Numbered from the stretch's first letter, positions 1-10,608 are shown. The stretch is 64,000 bases of DNA from Longirhabdus pacifica (GCF_004115085.1 NZ_QXJP01000013.1:38306-102305); one strand, 5' to 3'. The notes: a model not told the origin generated them from the sequence alone. Made by a program: numbers and translations.

Positions 1-3000
1 CGATTCTAAACCCGCGTATTTTCACCTGATCGTCCATCCTACCTAAATAAGACAAGTTACCATCAGCTAAATACCTTGCTACGTCACCAGAACGGTAATA
101 CTTCATTCCATTCTTCTCTATAAAACGTTGTTTCGTTAAATCTGGTCGATTTAAATACCCTTGAGCAACCCCTGCTCCTCCAACCAGCATTTCGCCTTTC
201 ATCCCAAGTGGCATCAAATTACTATGCTGGTCCATGATAAGTACATGCAAATCTGGGAGAGGACGACCAATGTTGCTTACCGTATGATGTACATCAGCTG
301 CGGTGATAGGGTAAAACGTAGTATGAACAGTTGTCTCGGTTATACCGTACATATTAATTAATGTAGGATGTTGATCACCATACTGATGAAACCATGGCTG
401 TAACATTGGAAAATCTAACTTCTCACCACCAAAAACAACATATCGCAAAGGTAATCGTTGTTCAGCATGAGATTGTATATGAATTAATTGTGAGAATGCG
501 GATGGCGTTTGACTTAATACCGTCACCTTCTCTGCTTGAATTAGGTTATAAAATTGTTCGGGTTCTCTACTAACATGGTGAGGAACAATGAGTAATGCAC
601 CACCATGTAAGAGTGCACCCCACATTTCAAAAACAGAAAAATCAAAAGCATAGGAATGGAACATACTCCATATATCTTCTTCGCTGTAGTTCATATTTGC
701 TGAACACGCTTTGAATAATCGTCCAACATTATGATGGTTGACCATGACACCTTTTGGTTTTCCCGTCGATCCTGAAGTATAAATCACATACGCGAGGTCA
801 TTAGGTTGTAGTGAATGGTTTATATTTTCCTTCTCTTGACTTTCTAATAATTCCACATCTCTATCTAAACAAAGGATCTCCACAGGGAGGGAAGAGCATC
901 TTTCTCTTGATTGTTCATGCGTCAACATCAACGTAATGTTGGAATCATCCAATATATACTGCAATCGTTCATCTGGATAGGTAGGGTCAAATGCAACATA
1001 TGCAGCCCCAACCTTATAAAGTGCTAAAATGGCTACGACAATATCCGGTGATCGTTCCATACTAATTCCAACGAGCGAGCCTGACTTCACACCGTTATGT
1101 TTCAACACATGTGCTAATTGGTTTGCTTTCTCATTTAACTGTGTATAGGTCCATCGCTGTTGTTCATATATAACTGCTGTGCGAGCTGGGAATGCTTTCA
1201 CCTGCAATTCAAACTGTTGTGATAACGTAAGCTCTACCTCATAGCTAGCTTTTGCGCTACTGCATTGTTCAACTTGCTTTATCTCTTCTGCAGGTAAAAT
1301 ATTTACTCGTTGCACCACATGTTGAAACGAATGTGCAAGTTCTGCTAGTAATGTTTCATAATGTGTTGTCATTCTCTTGATCGAATCAGAAGCGAACAAG
1401 TCAGTATTATAATGAAAATTAATGACAACTTCTCCATTTGACTCTGCTGCCATTAGAGTTAGATCAAATTGAGATGCATCCATATCGATAGGAACAGATT
1501 GTAAAGTTAATTCCTCTACATCTACTTCCGCAAACTCACAGTCTACTGTAAAAGGAGCCAGTGTCTTTTGAAACTTTCCGATATTTTGCATCACAAAAGC
1601 TGTCTGAAACAGAGGTGAATAGCTTGCATCACGTTCTGGTTGTGCTATCTTTACTAATGCATCAAATGGAACATTTTGATAATTGTAGGCAGCTAACGTT
1701 TTTTTGTTTAGATTTTGTAGGCACTGCTGAAATGTCGTTTCTTTTTCCATTTCAAATCGAATAGGCACTGCGTTCGTCATATACCCCACTATATGTTCTA
1801 ATGCTGCACGTGTCCTACCAGCCATATACGTACCAACAATAAAGTCACTTTGCTGTGTATAGCGATACAACAACGTTCCGTATGCTGCCAAAAGAGTATG
1901 AAATAACGTCACATCGTTTTGTTGTGAAAGCAGTTTCAATTTATCTGTCACCTGTTTATTGATCCTAAGTTGGGACACAGCACCTTTGAAACGCTGTACG
2001 GAAGGCCTCGGATAGTCCAAAGGCAGTTCCAACATCGTTCGTTCGCCAGCTAATTCTTGTTCCCAATATTGCATTGCTGTCTTTCCTTCATCACTTTTCA
2101 TCCATTTATTTTGCCAATCCACATAAGAAGCAAACGATAAAGAAATTGCTGTTAAGCCGCTCTCTTCTTCTCTTTTTACACTGCGATACACATGCGATAA
2201 ATCGTTAAATAATACATCTAGTGACCAGTAATCGATGACCATATGATGAAAAGCCCACAGCATCGTATATTTGTTATGAGATTGCGCATAAATGTAAACT
2301 CGCATCGTATCCCCTTGTTCTAGGACAAAAGGACGTTTAGCTTGTTCTGTCAGTTGTTGTGTTAGCTCTGTTTCACTCCAAGTTGCTGCATCAATCACTT
2401 CAAAACCACAAGCAATGTCCTCTATCACATGTTGCAAAAGCTCGCCATTTTTTTCATAAAACACCGTTCGTAATATACTATGGCGTTTTATCAACTGATC
2501 AAAGGATTGCCGCATTGCCTCCATATCAAGAGGCCCTTCCATTTTGAATGCTTTCGCAACATGATACGCTGTACTTTCTGGATACTGCTTATATAGAAAC
2601 CACAGTGCTTGTTGTCCCTGTGACATAGGGAAAGCAGAAGTTTCATCCATTTGGTTTAATGAAAGCACTTGTGTTTTTTCATTGTCTATTATTTGCTGAA
2701 TTATCTTCTCTGTTAACGTACGGACATTTGGTCCTTCAAGTAAATAAGAGGGCTCAAATACGACACCTAGGTCACTTTCTATTTGTGTTTGCAACTGCGT
2801 AGATACAAGAGAATCCATTCCCCAGTGATGTAATGGATGTGTGTCATCTATACTCTGTGGAGATACTTTCATATATGTTGCAAGTTGGTGTTTCACATAG
2901 TGTTGTACTAATGGTGGTCTCTTGGATTCAGGTAAGTCTATGACCTGCTGCTCTGTGAGTATAGCTTGTTCTACTTCGTTCCCTTGCAATGATTCAATCT

Positions 3001-4738
3001 GTAAAACGTCACTGCCTTTTAACATCAACTGCTCATTAACATATTGGTCACGACATGCATGACGCTGTATTTTCCCACTTGATGTTTTTGGGATACTGCC
3101 AAACTTCAGTAACAACACACCGTAGACTTGAACTTCATGATGTTCTGCAACAGCCTGACGAACAGTTCTCGATATTTCAGATACGTCTATCTTCCTAAAA
3201 TGACGATCTACTTCGATAGCTACTATGAATCTCTCTTCTCCATCAACAGAGATTGAAAATGCTGCACATGCCCCTTTTCTTAGCGCTTCGTGACTTTTTT
3301 CCGCTGTTAGCTCTATATCTTGAGGATAATGATTTCTTCCACGAATAATAATAAGATCTTTCACCCTGCCTGTGACATAAAGGTGGCCGTCCATTACAAA
3401 TCCTAGATCACCCGTTCTTAAGTAGTGTGCTTCACCATCCTGTAATGTTGCCTTGAATGTTTGTATTGTAGCTTCTTGCCGATTCCAATATGCTTTCGCT
3501 ACACTGTCACTAGAAACCCAAATCTCCCCAATCTCATGGGCAGCGCAACGCTGTAACGTATGTGGATTCACAATTTCTACTTTATGACCGGAAGGAATCC
3601 CGCCACAGCTTACTATTTCTTTCCCCTGCTCCTCTTCTGAAACAAGCATGGACACTTTGCCCTGTTCTAAATCTGAAGCTGAAAACGTTTTCATCTCAGG
3701 GAAACCAGATGCAGGTGTTCCAGAGACAAATAGCGTCGTTTCTGCTAAGCCATAGCAGGGAAAAAAGGCTGATTGATGGAAGCCAGCACAAGCAAATGCC
3801 TCAGAAAAATCGCGAATACTCTCTGCATGAATAGGCTCTGCCCCATTAAAGGCAACTCTCCAGTGACTCAAGTCAAGTTGTTCTCGCTCCTGTGGCGTTG
3901 TTCGTTCAACAAGAAGATCATAAGCAAAATTAGGCCCTCCGCTAATCGTCGCTTTACTGTTCGATATCGCTTCTAACCATCTTAACGGTCGCTGCATAAA
4001 ATCAATGGCAGAAAATATCGTTACGGTAAAACCTACGGCAAGCGGTTGTAACAAGCCACCAATTAAACCCATATCGTGATAAGGTGGAAGCCAAATGACG
4101 GATCGATCTTCTTCTGTTGTACGAAACGCCTCATGTATAAGCGTTAAATTATGTAGTAAATTTCCGTGCGTGACAACAACACCTTTAGGGGTAGACGTAG
4201 AACCCGATGTATATTGGAAAAAAGCTGTTGTTTCCCGATGGACTTGTGGGTGGTTCCAATCTTCTTCGATACGATCAGGAATTTCGTCTAACAGTAACCA
4301 ATTTAAATCCGTCGCATGAAGCGATGGCAGCACATCTTGTTTTAATTTACTCTTTACTTTAGATGTGGTAAGAACAACAGCCGCTTTTGCATCCTCAATC
4401 ATTCCTTGCAAGCGAGGCATTAACCTTTTAGAACTTGGAGGATAAGCAGGAACGGCAACAGCGCCCGCGTATAAACAACCGAAAAATGCGGCCAAATAAT
4501 CAAGTCCGGTTGGAAATAATAAAATCACTCGCTCACCTGCAGCATGATGTTGTTGTAACCATGCCCCTATCGCCCTTGCCTGCTGATCTAGCTCTCCATA
4601 TGTCATCCCGTGCTGTTTACTTTCACCATCTTCTAAAAAATAAAAACCTACTTTATCTTTCTGCTCCTCAGCTCTGGTCTGTAAAACTTGTACTAGTGAA
4701 GACATTGTATTTAGTTTTTCCTGCATGAACGATTTCAT
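1..4738 (-). CDS. Non-ribosomal peptide synthetase, loading plus first module (FAAL-ACP-C-A...), 3' part outside window
   Basis: Partial gene whose start lies in the window; about 1,579 residues are visible and the rest lies left of base 1. Domains in order: a fatty-acyl-AMP ligase (residues about 1-590; AGAVAVPAYPP core, P-loop YTSGSTSTPKG near 174), an acyl carrier domain (phosphopantetheine site GMDSL near 640), a condensation domain (active site HHMVIDYWS near 833) and an adenylation domain from about 1,165 (A3 YTSGSTGKPKG, A4 FDFSVFEMWG, A5 NMYGITETT, A7 YRSGDVARY, A8 GRMDDQVKIRGFRI at the edge). A FAAL-ACP start means the first amino acid is N-acylated with a fatty acid. The ATG at 4738 follows AAGAGGA and lies 23 bp after the acylase stop, so both share an operon. 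Nearby ATGs at 4746 and 4749 run straight into a stop. The family is certain; the product is unknown. Confidence 0.95.
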   Translation of the reverse strand, partial: MKSFMQEKLNTMSSLVQVLQTRAEEQKDKVGFYFLEDGESKQHGMTYGELDQQARAIGAWLQQHHAAGERVILLFPTGLDYLAAFFGCLYAGAVAVPAYPPSSKRLMPRLQGMIEDAKAAVVLTTSKVKSKLKQDVLPSLHATDLNWLLLDEIPDRIEEDWNHPQVHRETTAFFQYTSGSTSTPKGVVVTHGNLLHNLTLIHEAFRTTEEDRSVIWLPPYHDMGLIGGLLQPLAVGFTVTIFSAIDFMQRPLRWLEAISNSKATISGGPNFAYDLLVERTTPQEREQLDLSHWRVAFNGAEPIHAESIRDFSEAFACAGFHQSAFFPCYGLAETTLFVSGTPASGFPEMKTFSASDLEQGKVSMLVSEEEQGKEIVSCGGIPSGHKVEIVNPHTLQRCAAHEIGEIWVSSDSVAKAYWNRQEATIQTFKATLQDGEAHYLRTGDLGFVMDGHLYVTGRVKDLIIIRGRNHYPQDIELTAEKSHEALRKGACAAFSISVDGEERFIVAIEVDRHFRKIDVSEISRTVRQAVAEHHEVQVYGVLLLKFGSIPKTSSGKIQRHACRDQYVNEQLMLKGSDVLQIESLQGNEVEQAILTEQQVIDLPESKRPPLVQHYVKHQLATYMKVSPQSIDDTHPLHHWGMDSLVSTQLQTQIESDLGVVFEPSYLLEGPNVRTLTEKIIQQIIDNEKTQVLSLNQMDETSAFPMSQGQQALWFLYKQYPESTAYHVAKAFKMEGPLDMEAMRQSFDQLIKRHSILRTVFYEKNGELLQHVIEDIACGFEVIDAATWSETELTQQLTEQAKRPFVLEQGDTMRVYIYAQSHNKYTMLWAFHHMVIDYWSLDVLFNDLSHVYRSVKREEESGLTAISLSFASYVDWQNKWMKSDEGKTAMQYWEQELAGERTMLELPLDYPRPSVQRFKGAVSQLRINKQVTDKLKLLSQQNDVTLFHTLLAAYGTLLYRYTQQSDFIVGTYMAGRTRAALEHIVGYMTNAVPIRFEMEKETTFQQCLQNLNKKTLAAYNYQNVPFDALVKIAQPERDASYSPLFQTAFVMQNIGKFQKTLAPFTVDCEFAEVDVEELTLQSVPIDMDASQFDLTLMAAESNGEVVINFHYNTDLFASDSIKRMTTHYETLLAELAHSFQHVVQRVNILPAEEIKQVEQCSSAKASYEVELTLSQQFELQVKAFPARTAVIYEQQRWTYTQLNEKANQLAHVLKHNGVKSGSLVGISMERSPDIVVAILALYKVGAAYVAFDPTYPDERLQYILDDSNITLMLTHEQSRERCSSLPVEILCLDRDVELLESQEKENINHSLQPNDLAYVIYTSGSTGKPKGVMVNHHNVGRLFKACSANMNYSEEDIWSMFHSYAFDFSVFEMWGALLHGGALLIVPHHVSREPEQFYNLIQAEKVTVLSQTPSAFSQLIHIQSHAEQRLPLRYVVFGGEKLDFPMLQPWFHQYGDQHPTLINMYGITETTVHTTFYPITAADVHHTVSNIGRPLPDLHVLIMDQHSNLMPLGMKGEMLVGGAGVAQGYLNRPDLTKQRFIEKNGMKYYRSGDVARYLADGNLSYLGRMDDQVKIRGFRI

Positions 4739-4761
4739 TTTTTCATCATTCCTCTTTTCAT

Positions 4762-7119
4762 CTAAACTGGATAAAGAGTAAGTTTATTCATTGATGGATT
4801 AGACTTAAAATACTGCGGTAATAACTTTCCATCTATATGTGGCATCATTTGATCTTGATAAAATGGGCTAGCCATATGACCTGATTGTCCTGGCGTAAGA
4901 ATATCAAAAGCCTGATGATGTATATCATCTAAATCAATTACTATCCTCCATGGAGCACTATACTGAATCCAACCTTCTGCATTATTCCCCATTAATCCTA
5001 CTGTGGTTTTACTACCCCCAGCTTCCACCATAGGTGTTGGAACATTCATACCAATTTGATCCATCACCTCGTGCAGTGGATGGAAAAAAGCAAGACGATG
5101 AAACTTGCCCCATCTCCAGTTATCAGGATTGTCGCCTTGTAATTTTTTTATTTGATCGCACGTTTCAGCTAAGCTTTTCGTTACAATGGAGGTCAAACCA
5201 CCGCTTTGCTTTAGCCAATCATTTTCTTTTCCTAGCGATGCTTCCACAATCATGCTATCCAAAACATGCGTACTCTCTACCATCCATGGATATAACACCT
5301 CACCCATTAAAGGTTGAAATATGTTCTGTTTTATTTTTGAATACCATAGCTGAAATAAAAGCGGGGCTGCTTGATCTTTGTCATCGACACAATTCCAGTG
5401 TTGTAAAATTGGCATTATTTGATTGGGGATTTCATTCTTTTCCACTCGCTTTAGAAGTAGAGGTAATATCTTCTCTGCATGTAAGTTTTTTTGATCTACT
5501 TGTAGTTGCTGGGTATTTTCTACTGTCCACTCATCATGTTGAAGTAACTCATCATAAATCCGCTGAGCTCGATAGGGAGATTCCCAAGCGTGTGTAATGT
5601 GATGTGGGTAATGATCGTCTACTATTTTATTATTAGCGTTAACAATGACCCCATCTTTTGGATTCACTATTTCTGGTAGCTCATGAAATGGTACATAACC
5701 TTTCCATTCATATTGTTCTGTCCATCCTGGAACAGGGAGAAGTCCATCTCCTTTTTCACGAATGGGTATTAACCCTACCGTTTTCATAGCGATGGTTCCG
5801 TCATTGGAAGCAAATAGCACATTCATCGCGGGACTGTAAATATGTTCGATACTTTGTTTAAATGTCTCCCAGTCTACTGCAGTGTTCATATTTAAAAATG
5901 CTGCAATTTCTTTGCTCTCTTCATATGCGGTCCATTTTAATGCTAAGCCATAGCGAACATCATCGGTCATTTCCTTTTTTTTGTCTTCTATTAATATAGG
6001 ACCATGTCTGGTCATTTTTAGCTCAATATGTTCGTCTTCCTCCCCTTTTATTTTGATAATCTCCTGTTTACATGTAATACATTCCCATTCACCTTGATAT
6101 CTTACTTTATGGTCATCCTCAGGATGCAACTGCTCTATATATAAGTCTTGTGCATCTGCTATGGCATTCGTTACGCCCCAAGCGATGTGATCGTTATGGC
6201 CTAATACAATACCTGGAACACCGGGTAACGTTACTCCAATAACATGGAATTTTTCTTGATGATCAACCCTCGATAAATGGGTCTGATACCACGTAGCAGG
6301 CGTCTGCATATCAATATGCGGATCATTTGCTAGTAGTGGTTTTCCCGATTTGGTACGTTGTCCCGATAAGACCCAACCGTTTGATCCTTGCTTTTCTTCT
6401 TTTCCTGAGAGCATCATAAAAAGCTCTTTCATGTGCAACTTACTTTCATCAGGTAACATATCAAATGTATGACTACATTTATTTTTCTTATTTTTTTTAT
6501 TACCTACCGTAATAAAGCCTTCGTCTGGGTAAGTTGGCCATAATGATTGGGCTAACTTATCTCCAACTATTTTTCGAAGTTCATACCGATACGCTTCGGA
6601 TTTGAAATTCTCAGCAAGACTGAACGAGAGCAATTTACCCATGACAAAAGTGTCTACTACACTCCATGGCTCTGGTTGATAGTCTAATATAAGAAACTCA
6701 ATGGGGAGACACTGTTCTTGTATTGCCTGCTCTATGTAACGATTTACTCCCTCTGCGTAGCGCAACAATATGTTCATCGTTTCTTCCTCATACTGAGTTA
6801 AACTTTGTTCCGCAGCTTGTTTTAATTGCAGTTTGCGATACAATCTGTCACTTTGCAGCATGGATCTTCCTAACACTTCGCTTAAGCGACCACTTGCTAA
6901 ACGTCTAGTCATATCCATCTGCCACAAACGATCTTGTGCAGTAATGTATCCTTGTGCTTGAAAGAGATCCCCGTGACTCCTAGCTTCAATATGAGGCACA
7001 CCCCTTTCATCTCTATACACATCTACTACATCTTCTAATCCTTGGAAAGGTATGTTGCCTTCTAGCGGTGGTAAACTGCGGGTTAATGCTTGTTCCATCA
7101 CCTTTTCTTTCGTTTTCAT
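4762..7119 (-). CDS. Peptidase S45 / penicillin-amidase family N-acyl hydrolase, probably NRPS tailoring
   Basis: 785 residues. Ntn-hydrolase of the penicillin acylase family, which removes acyl groups from amides. An N-terminal alpha-like region (VYRDERGVPHIEA, then AQDRLWQMD) is followed by a variable spacer and GSNGW, where Ser246 would become the new N-terminal nucleophile after autocleavage; LLANDPHI follows as in the family. No signal peptide or lipobox is visible, so unlike PvdQ or classic penicillin acylases it appears to act inside the cell. RBS AAAGGAG sits 7 bases before the ATG. It lies directly upstream of the FAAL-containing NRPS, which suggests that it strips the starter fatty acid or another acyl group from the peptide. 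That role is inference; self-resistance or simple amide hydrolysis are alternatives. Confidence 0.9.
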   Translation of the reverse strand: MKTKEKVMEQALTRSLPPLEGNIPFQGLEDVVDVYRDERGVPHIEARSHGDLFQAQGYITAQDRLWQMDMTRRLASGRLSEVLGRSMLQSDRLYRKLQLKQAAEQSLTQYEEETMNILLRYAEGVNRYIEQAIQEQCLPIEFLILDYQPEPWSVVDTFVMGKLLSFSLAENFKSEAYRYELRKIVGDKLAQSLWPTYPDEGFITVGNKKNKKNKCSHTFDMLPDESKLHMKELFMMLSGKEEKQGSNGWVLSGQRTKSGKPLLANDPHIDMQTPATWYQTHLSRVDHQEKFHVIGVTLPGVPGIVLGHNDHIAWGVTNAIADAQDLYIEQLHPEDDHKVRYQGEWECITCKQEIIKIKGEEDEHIELKMTRHGPILIEDKKKEMTDDVRYGLALKWTAYEESKEIAAFLNMNTAVDWETFKQSIEHIYSPAMNVLFASNDGTIAMKTVGLIPIREKGDGLLPVPGWTEQYEWKGYVPFHELPEIVNPKDGVIVNANNKIVDDHYPHHITHAWESPYRAQRIYDELLQHDEWTVENTQQLQVDQKNLHAEKILPLLLKRVEKNEIPNQIMPILQHWNCVDDKDQAAPLLFQLWYSKIKQNIFQPLMGEVLYPWMVESTHVLDSMIVEASLGKENDWLKQSGGLTSIVTKSLAETCDQIKKLQGDNPDNWRWGKFHRLAFFHPLHEVMDQIGMNVPTPMVEAGGSKTTVGLMGNNAEGWIQYSAPWRIVIDLDDIHHQAFDILTPGQSGHMASPFYQDQMMPHIDGKLLPQYFKSNPSMNKLTLYPV

Positions 7120-7257
7120 TCCGGCACTCCTTTATATAAAATGAATATGAACTAAATAGTGACTGCATGATTTAGCACCAACATCTATTAAAATGTTGAT
7201 CACGTTGGTAGTATTTGAATGTATTTAAATGGGAGATGTAACGCAGAAGGCTGTAAG

Positions 7258-8493
7258 TTATGACTTGATAGATGGACTAGGGGCTATTTTTTCATTTTTG
7301 TTATCGTACAATCTTTGTCCATACCAGAAGAAGAAAATACTAAGCAGTGCCACGACACCGAAAACATTGAACATCGTTGTACCTCCATAAACGGTTAACA
7401 ACACTCCTCCAAACCACGGACCTATAAAATTTCCAAAACCATTAAAGGAATGCGCCCCATAATATGTCCCTCTCATAGCATCCGGTGTAATTCGATCCAC
7501 CATCACATATTCGGAAGGAACAATCAATATTTCACCAATCGTAAACACTACCATCGCCAAAATAAATAATGTCCACGTTCCAACATAAGCAAAACCAACT
7601 TCCGAAATTGCCAACAAAATGCTTCCTAACACAACATTTCTCAATGGATTAAAACGTTCCGCCCAGCGTGTAATCGGATATTGCAGCGCGATGACAACAA
7701 TGGAATTTGTGCTCATAAGCACAGCAAAAAGTTGAACACCATCTACTAATTTTTTTTCTAAAAATTGCGAAAGCGTAACGGACATTTCTCCCATTACACT
7801 AATGGTTAACATACTCCCTACTATGAACAGCAACAACACTTTATCTGTTCTAACGACGCTAACTGCCCTCCTCACCGATATTCTTTCTTCCTGATTGGTA
7901 TGCACTTGGCGATACTTAAACACTTTGAATGCGATATGTAGGATGGCTACATAAACAAGAAACAATATCCCTCCGAAAATAAAAGGAATACTATCATTTA
8001 TTTTTGATAACCCAATACCGATCAAAGGACCAATCGCAAAACCAATATTAAAAGCGGTATATCGTAACGTAAACACTCTTATTCGCTTTTCTTCAGGAGT
8101 TAAGTCTCCCATCAACGCTTTGGATACGGGATCGAAAAAAGAAATACATAAACCAAGTAGAATGCTTAATAGTAAATAAGCATACGTATTATTGGTAGAC
8201 ACGAATCCAAAAAAAACAAAAGAAAGTCCATACAAACTACCAATCATCACTTTTTTACGACCAATAAAATCCGATAGTATTCCGCCAACAAACCCACCAA
8301 ACATACCTGCAATAGCTCCTGATCCAATAATGAAACCGATTTCACTCGGCTCTAACGAAGTCATTTTTGCTAAATATACAGCTAAAAAAGGAATACTCAT
8401 TCCTCTAGCAATAGATAACAAAATCATTCCCGCTAAAATGGTATGTACTAGTGGATGATAAGCTTGAATAAAGGATTGCCACTTCTTTAACAT
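7258..8493 (-). CDS. Major facilitator superfamily transporter, likely product exporter
   Basis: 411 residues with about 12 hydrophobic segments. The MFS loop 2-3 signature is visible as GGILSDFIGRKKV, and the N-half/C-half organisation is normal. A longer reading begins at 8508, but AAGGAG falls inside that extension six bases before the ATG at 8493, so I take 8493 as the start. The gene stands between the asparagine-synthetase-like gene and the acylase in one run of minus-strand genes with gaps of about 100-140 bp. This makes it the natural candidate for exporting the NRPS product or for self-resistance. Substrate cannot be read from sequence. Confidence 0.88.
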   Translation of the reverse strand: MLKKWQSFIQAYHPLVHTILAGMILLSIARGMSIPFLAVYLAKMTSLEPSEIGFIIGSGAIAGMFGGFVGGILSDFIGRKKVMIGSLYGLSFVFFGFVSTNNTYAYLLLSILLGLCISFFDPVSKALMGDLTPEEKRIRVFTLRYTAFNIGFAIGPLIGIGLSKINDSIPFIFGGILFLVYVAILHIAFKVFKYRQVHTNQEERISVRRAVSVVRTDKVLLLFIVGSMLTISVMGEMSVTLSQFLEKKLVDGVQLFAVLMSTNSIVVIALQYPITRWAERFNPLRNVVLGSILLAISEVGFAYVGTWTLFILAMVVFTIGEILIVPSEYVMVDRITPDAMRGTYYGAHSFNGFGNFIGPWFGGVLLTVYGGTTMFNVFGVVALLSIFFFWYGQRLYDNKNEKIAPSPSIKS

Positions 8494-8599
8494 TACATTC
8501 TCCTTCATATAGTAAATAGAATAGTATAAACAGTATAAAATGATGCATGGTAGATTGTAATTTCATTGATGGATGTAAAGATGATGAGGGGAAAACATT

Positions 8600-10534
8600 T
8601 TAAGATTTGACTAGTTCGGATGCATTCATAAGACGATCTTGCAAAATACATGTTGTTAGTACGAGTAACAATACCGTGTTCGTCATAATACGTTCGTTCT
8701 TTGGCATGTTTGGAAGATGATCCAACAACCCAATGATTTGCTTTTGTTCAAAAAAAGGAACTTGTTTCATGACATCGCTTCTTAACATATCCTGCATTAA
8801 TTGATGGAGTTTATTATTACTTTGTAGTGTGGATGGTGGAGCTAAGAAAGGTTGTTTTGGTTTTTGATACACATTAGGGCTTAAATACGGTTTTGCTGCT
8901 TCTCGCAGCACGTACTTTTCTTTGTATTGATGAATGAGCATCGAAGTAGGAAAACTTCTAACGAGTTCAAATAACTTGTGATCTAATAGTGGCATCCGTA
9001 TCTCAACACCATGAGACATATCTAAACGCTCTGCAAACAAAATTTGATTCGGTAAAATCGATTTATTCCAAATATACATCCCTTGATTCAAATAATTTCT
9101 ACCTTGCAATTCTCCAACATTTACGCCGTCGAGAAAATGTCGATGAATATCATAATGTTGAAATTCAGATAAGAAATGGTGGGATAGCATCTTTTGTAAA
9201 GGTTTGCGACTAACATCCACCGCCTGAATCCAAGATGGTGAAAAACCTAGTTCTTTTTGAAATGTTGGTAGTTGATGATCAAGATAATGATGCGTGGGAA
9301 GATGATTGTAGGAAGGATTCTCTGCAAGAAATTGCTCTAATTTTTTAAGTTTTGTATCTCGATCTAATCCTTCAACACTTTGTAAAAACATATCAATTCG
9401 AGAAAAAATATAGCCTGCGAATATTTCATCCGCTCCATCTCCGGTTAAAACAACTCGATATCCTTTTTCGCTTAAAATTTTACTTTTTAAATAACGAGCC
9501 ACACCATTCATATTAATTCCTATCGTTTCTGCATGCCATACCGCTTTTTCTACATGATCTGCAAAATCTCCAAAATCTAATTGCAGTGGGTTATAATTTG
9601 CACCAACAAAGCCTGCCGTCTCTTCCGCAACCTTGCCTTCATCGTAAGCTTCATTATCGAATGTGACGGTAAATGCCTCGAGTGGATCATCACTATATTG
9701 CTGTGAAATGCCAAGTACTGTAGAGGAATCGACACCTCCACTCAAATGAAAACCAACGGGTACATCGGAACGCAATCGGATACGTATACTTTCATGTAAT
9801 GCCTCTTGTACTTCCTCTATATATTCTTGTGGTTTTTTATCAGGCATACGATTTTCTTCTATAGGATAATCATGTTGCCAGTATTCTTTCACTTTTATGT
9901 CATCTTCGGTAGCTAAAATAAAATGTCCTGGAGGTACTTGATGTACTCCTTTAAACAAAGAACGATTCATTTGTTTATAAAAAAATAAATGCTGGTAGTA
10001 TGCTTCATTGTCCCACTCTGCCTTTACTCCTGCAGCAAACAGTGCTTTCACTTCTGAAGCAAGGTAGAGTACGCCGTCTTGAATAGCATAGTACAGCGGC
10101 TTTATACCAAATCGATCACGCGCTGCAAATAACCGACGTTTTTGTTGATCCCAAATAATAAAAGCAAATTCACCACGTAATTCCTCTAAACAAGCGACCC
10201 CTTTTTCCTTGTACAGATGTAATGCAATTTCACTATCTGAATTGGTCCTAAATACATGCCCACGTGATTTCAAGTCTTTCTGAATCCGCTCATAGTCGTA
10301 AAATTCACCGTTTGCAGTAATGACTATCTGTTCATCATAGTCCGATATAGGCTGTTCTCCTGTAACTAAATCAATGATGCTTAGCCTTGCATGTCCCAAG
10401 CCAATGGTGTTATCATCTGACATCCACGTCTTCTGGTAATCTGGTCCACGATGAGAAAGACTCACTGCCGCTTTTCTAACTACATCTTCTAGTACAGATT
10501 TTTGATTGGAAAGTATCCCAACAATGCCGCACAT
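8600..10534 (-). CDS. asnB: Asparagine synthetase (glutamine-hydrolysing), AsnB/AsnO type
   Basis: 644 residues. The N-terminal class II glutamine amidotransferase half begins MCGIVGIL, so Cys2 is the nucleophile after Met removal; HRGPD and NGEFYDYE (NGEIYN-like) follow. The C-terminal ATP-pyrophosphatase half carries SGGVDSSTV. The enzyme makes asparagine from aspartate with ATP and glutamine. Length and layout fit AsnO-like enzymes (about 614-640). The start is fixed by Cys2, with AGAGGTTG upstream. It is the first gene of the NRPS operon, with a good sigma-A promoter in front, so it may supply Asn to the peptide or amidate a carboxylate on it. Which of these applies is inference. Confidence 0.92.
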   Translation of the reverse strand: MCGIVGILSNQKSVLEDVVRKAAVSLSHRGPDYQKTWMSDDNTIGLGHARLSIIDLVTGEQPISDYDEQIVITANGEFYDYERIQKDLKSRGHVFRTNSDSEIALHLYKEKGVACLEELRGEFAFIIWDQQKRRLFAARDRFGIKPLYYAIQDGVLYLASEVKALFAAGVKAEWDNEAYYQHLFFYKQMNRSLFKGVHQVPPGHFILATEDDIKVKEYWQHDYPIEENRMPDKKPQEYIEEVQEALHESIRIRLRSDVPVGFHLSGGVDSSTVLGISQQYSDDPLEAFTVTFDNEAYDEGKVAEETAGFVGANYNPLQLDFGDFADHVEKAVWHAETIGINMNGVARYLKSKILSEKGYRVVLTGDGADEIFAGYIFSRIDMFLQSVEGLDRDTKLKKLEQFLAENPSYNHLPTHHYLDHQLPTFQKELGFSPSWIQAVDVSRKPLQKMLSHHFLSEFQHYDIHRHFLDGVNVGELQGRNYLNQGMYIWNKSILPNQILFAERLDMSHGVEIRMPLLDHKLFELVRSFPTSMLIHQYKEKYVLREAAKPYLSPNVYQKPKQPFLAPPSTLQSNNKLHQLMQDMLRSDVMKQVPFFEQKQIIGLLDHLPNMPKNERIMTNTVLLLVLTTCILQDRLMNASELVKS

Positions 10535-10564
10535 TTTTCATCAACCTCTCTTTTTTTAAAGTTG

Positions 10565-10593
10565 ATCATAATCGCTTTCTATTAAACTATCAA
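10565..10593 (-). promoter_or_regulatory. Sigma-A promoter of the asnB-MFS-acylase-NRPS operon
   Basis: On the minus strand, TTGATA (10593-10588) is separated by exactly 17 bases from TATGAT (10570-10565); each hexamer is one mismatch from consensus. The predicted transcription start lies about 20 bases before the asnB ATG. Read by eye only. Confidence 0.6.
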
Positions 10594-10608
10594 AGTGGTG
10601 GATGTTCC

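Noticed and set aside
5034..5597. 187-codon plus-strand frame
   Set aside because: It is antisense to the acylase gene, has no RBS and no recognisable motif.
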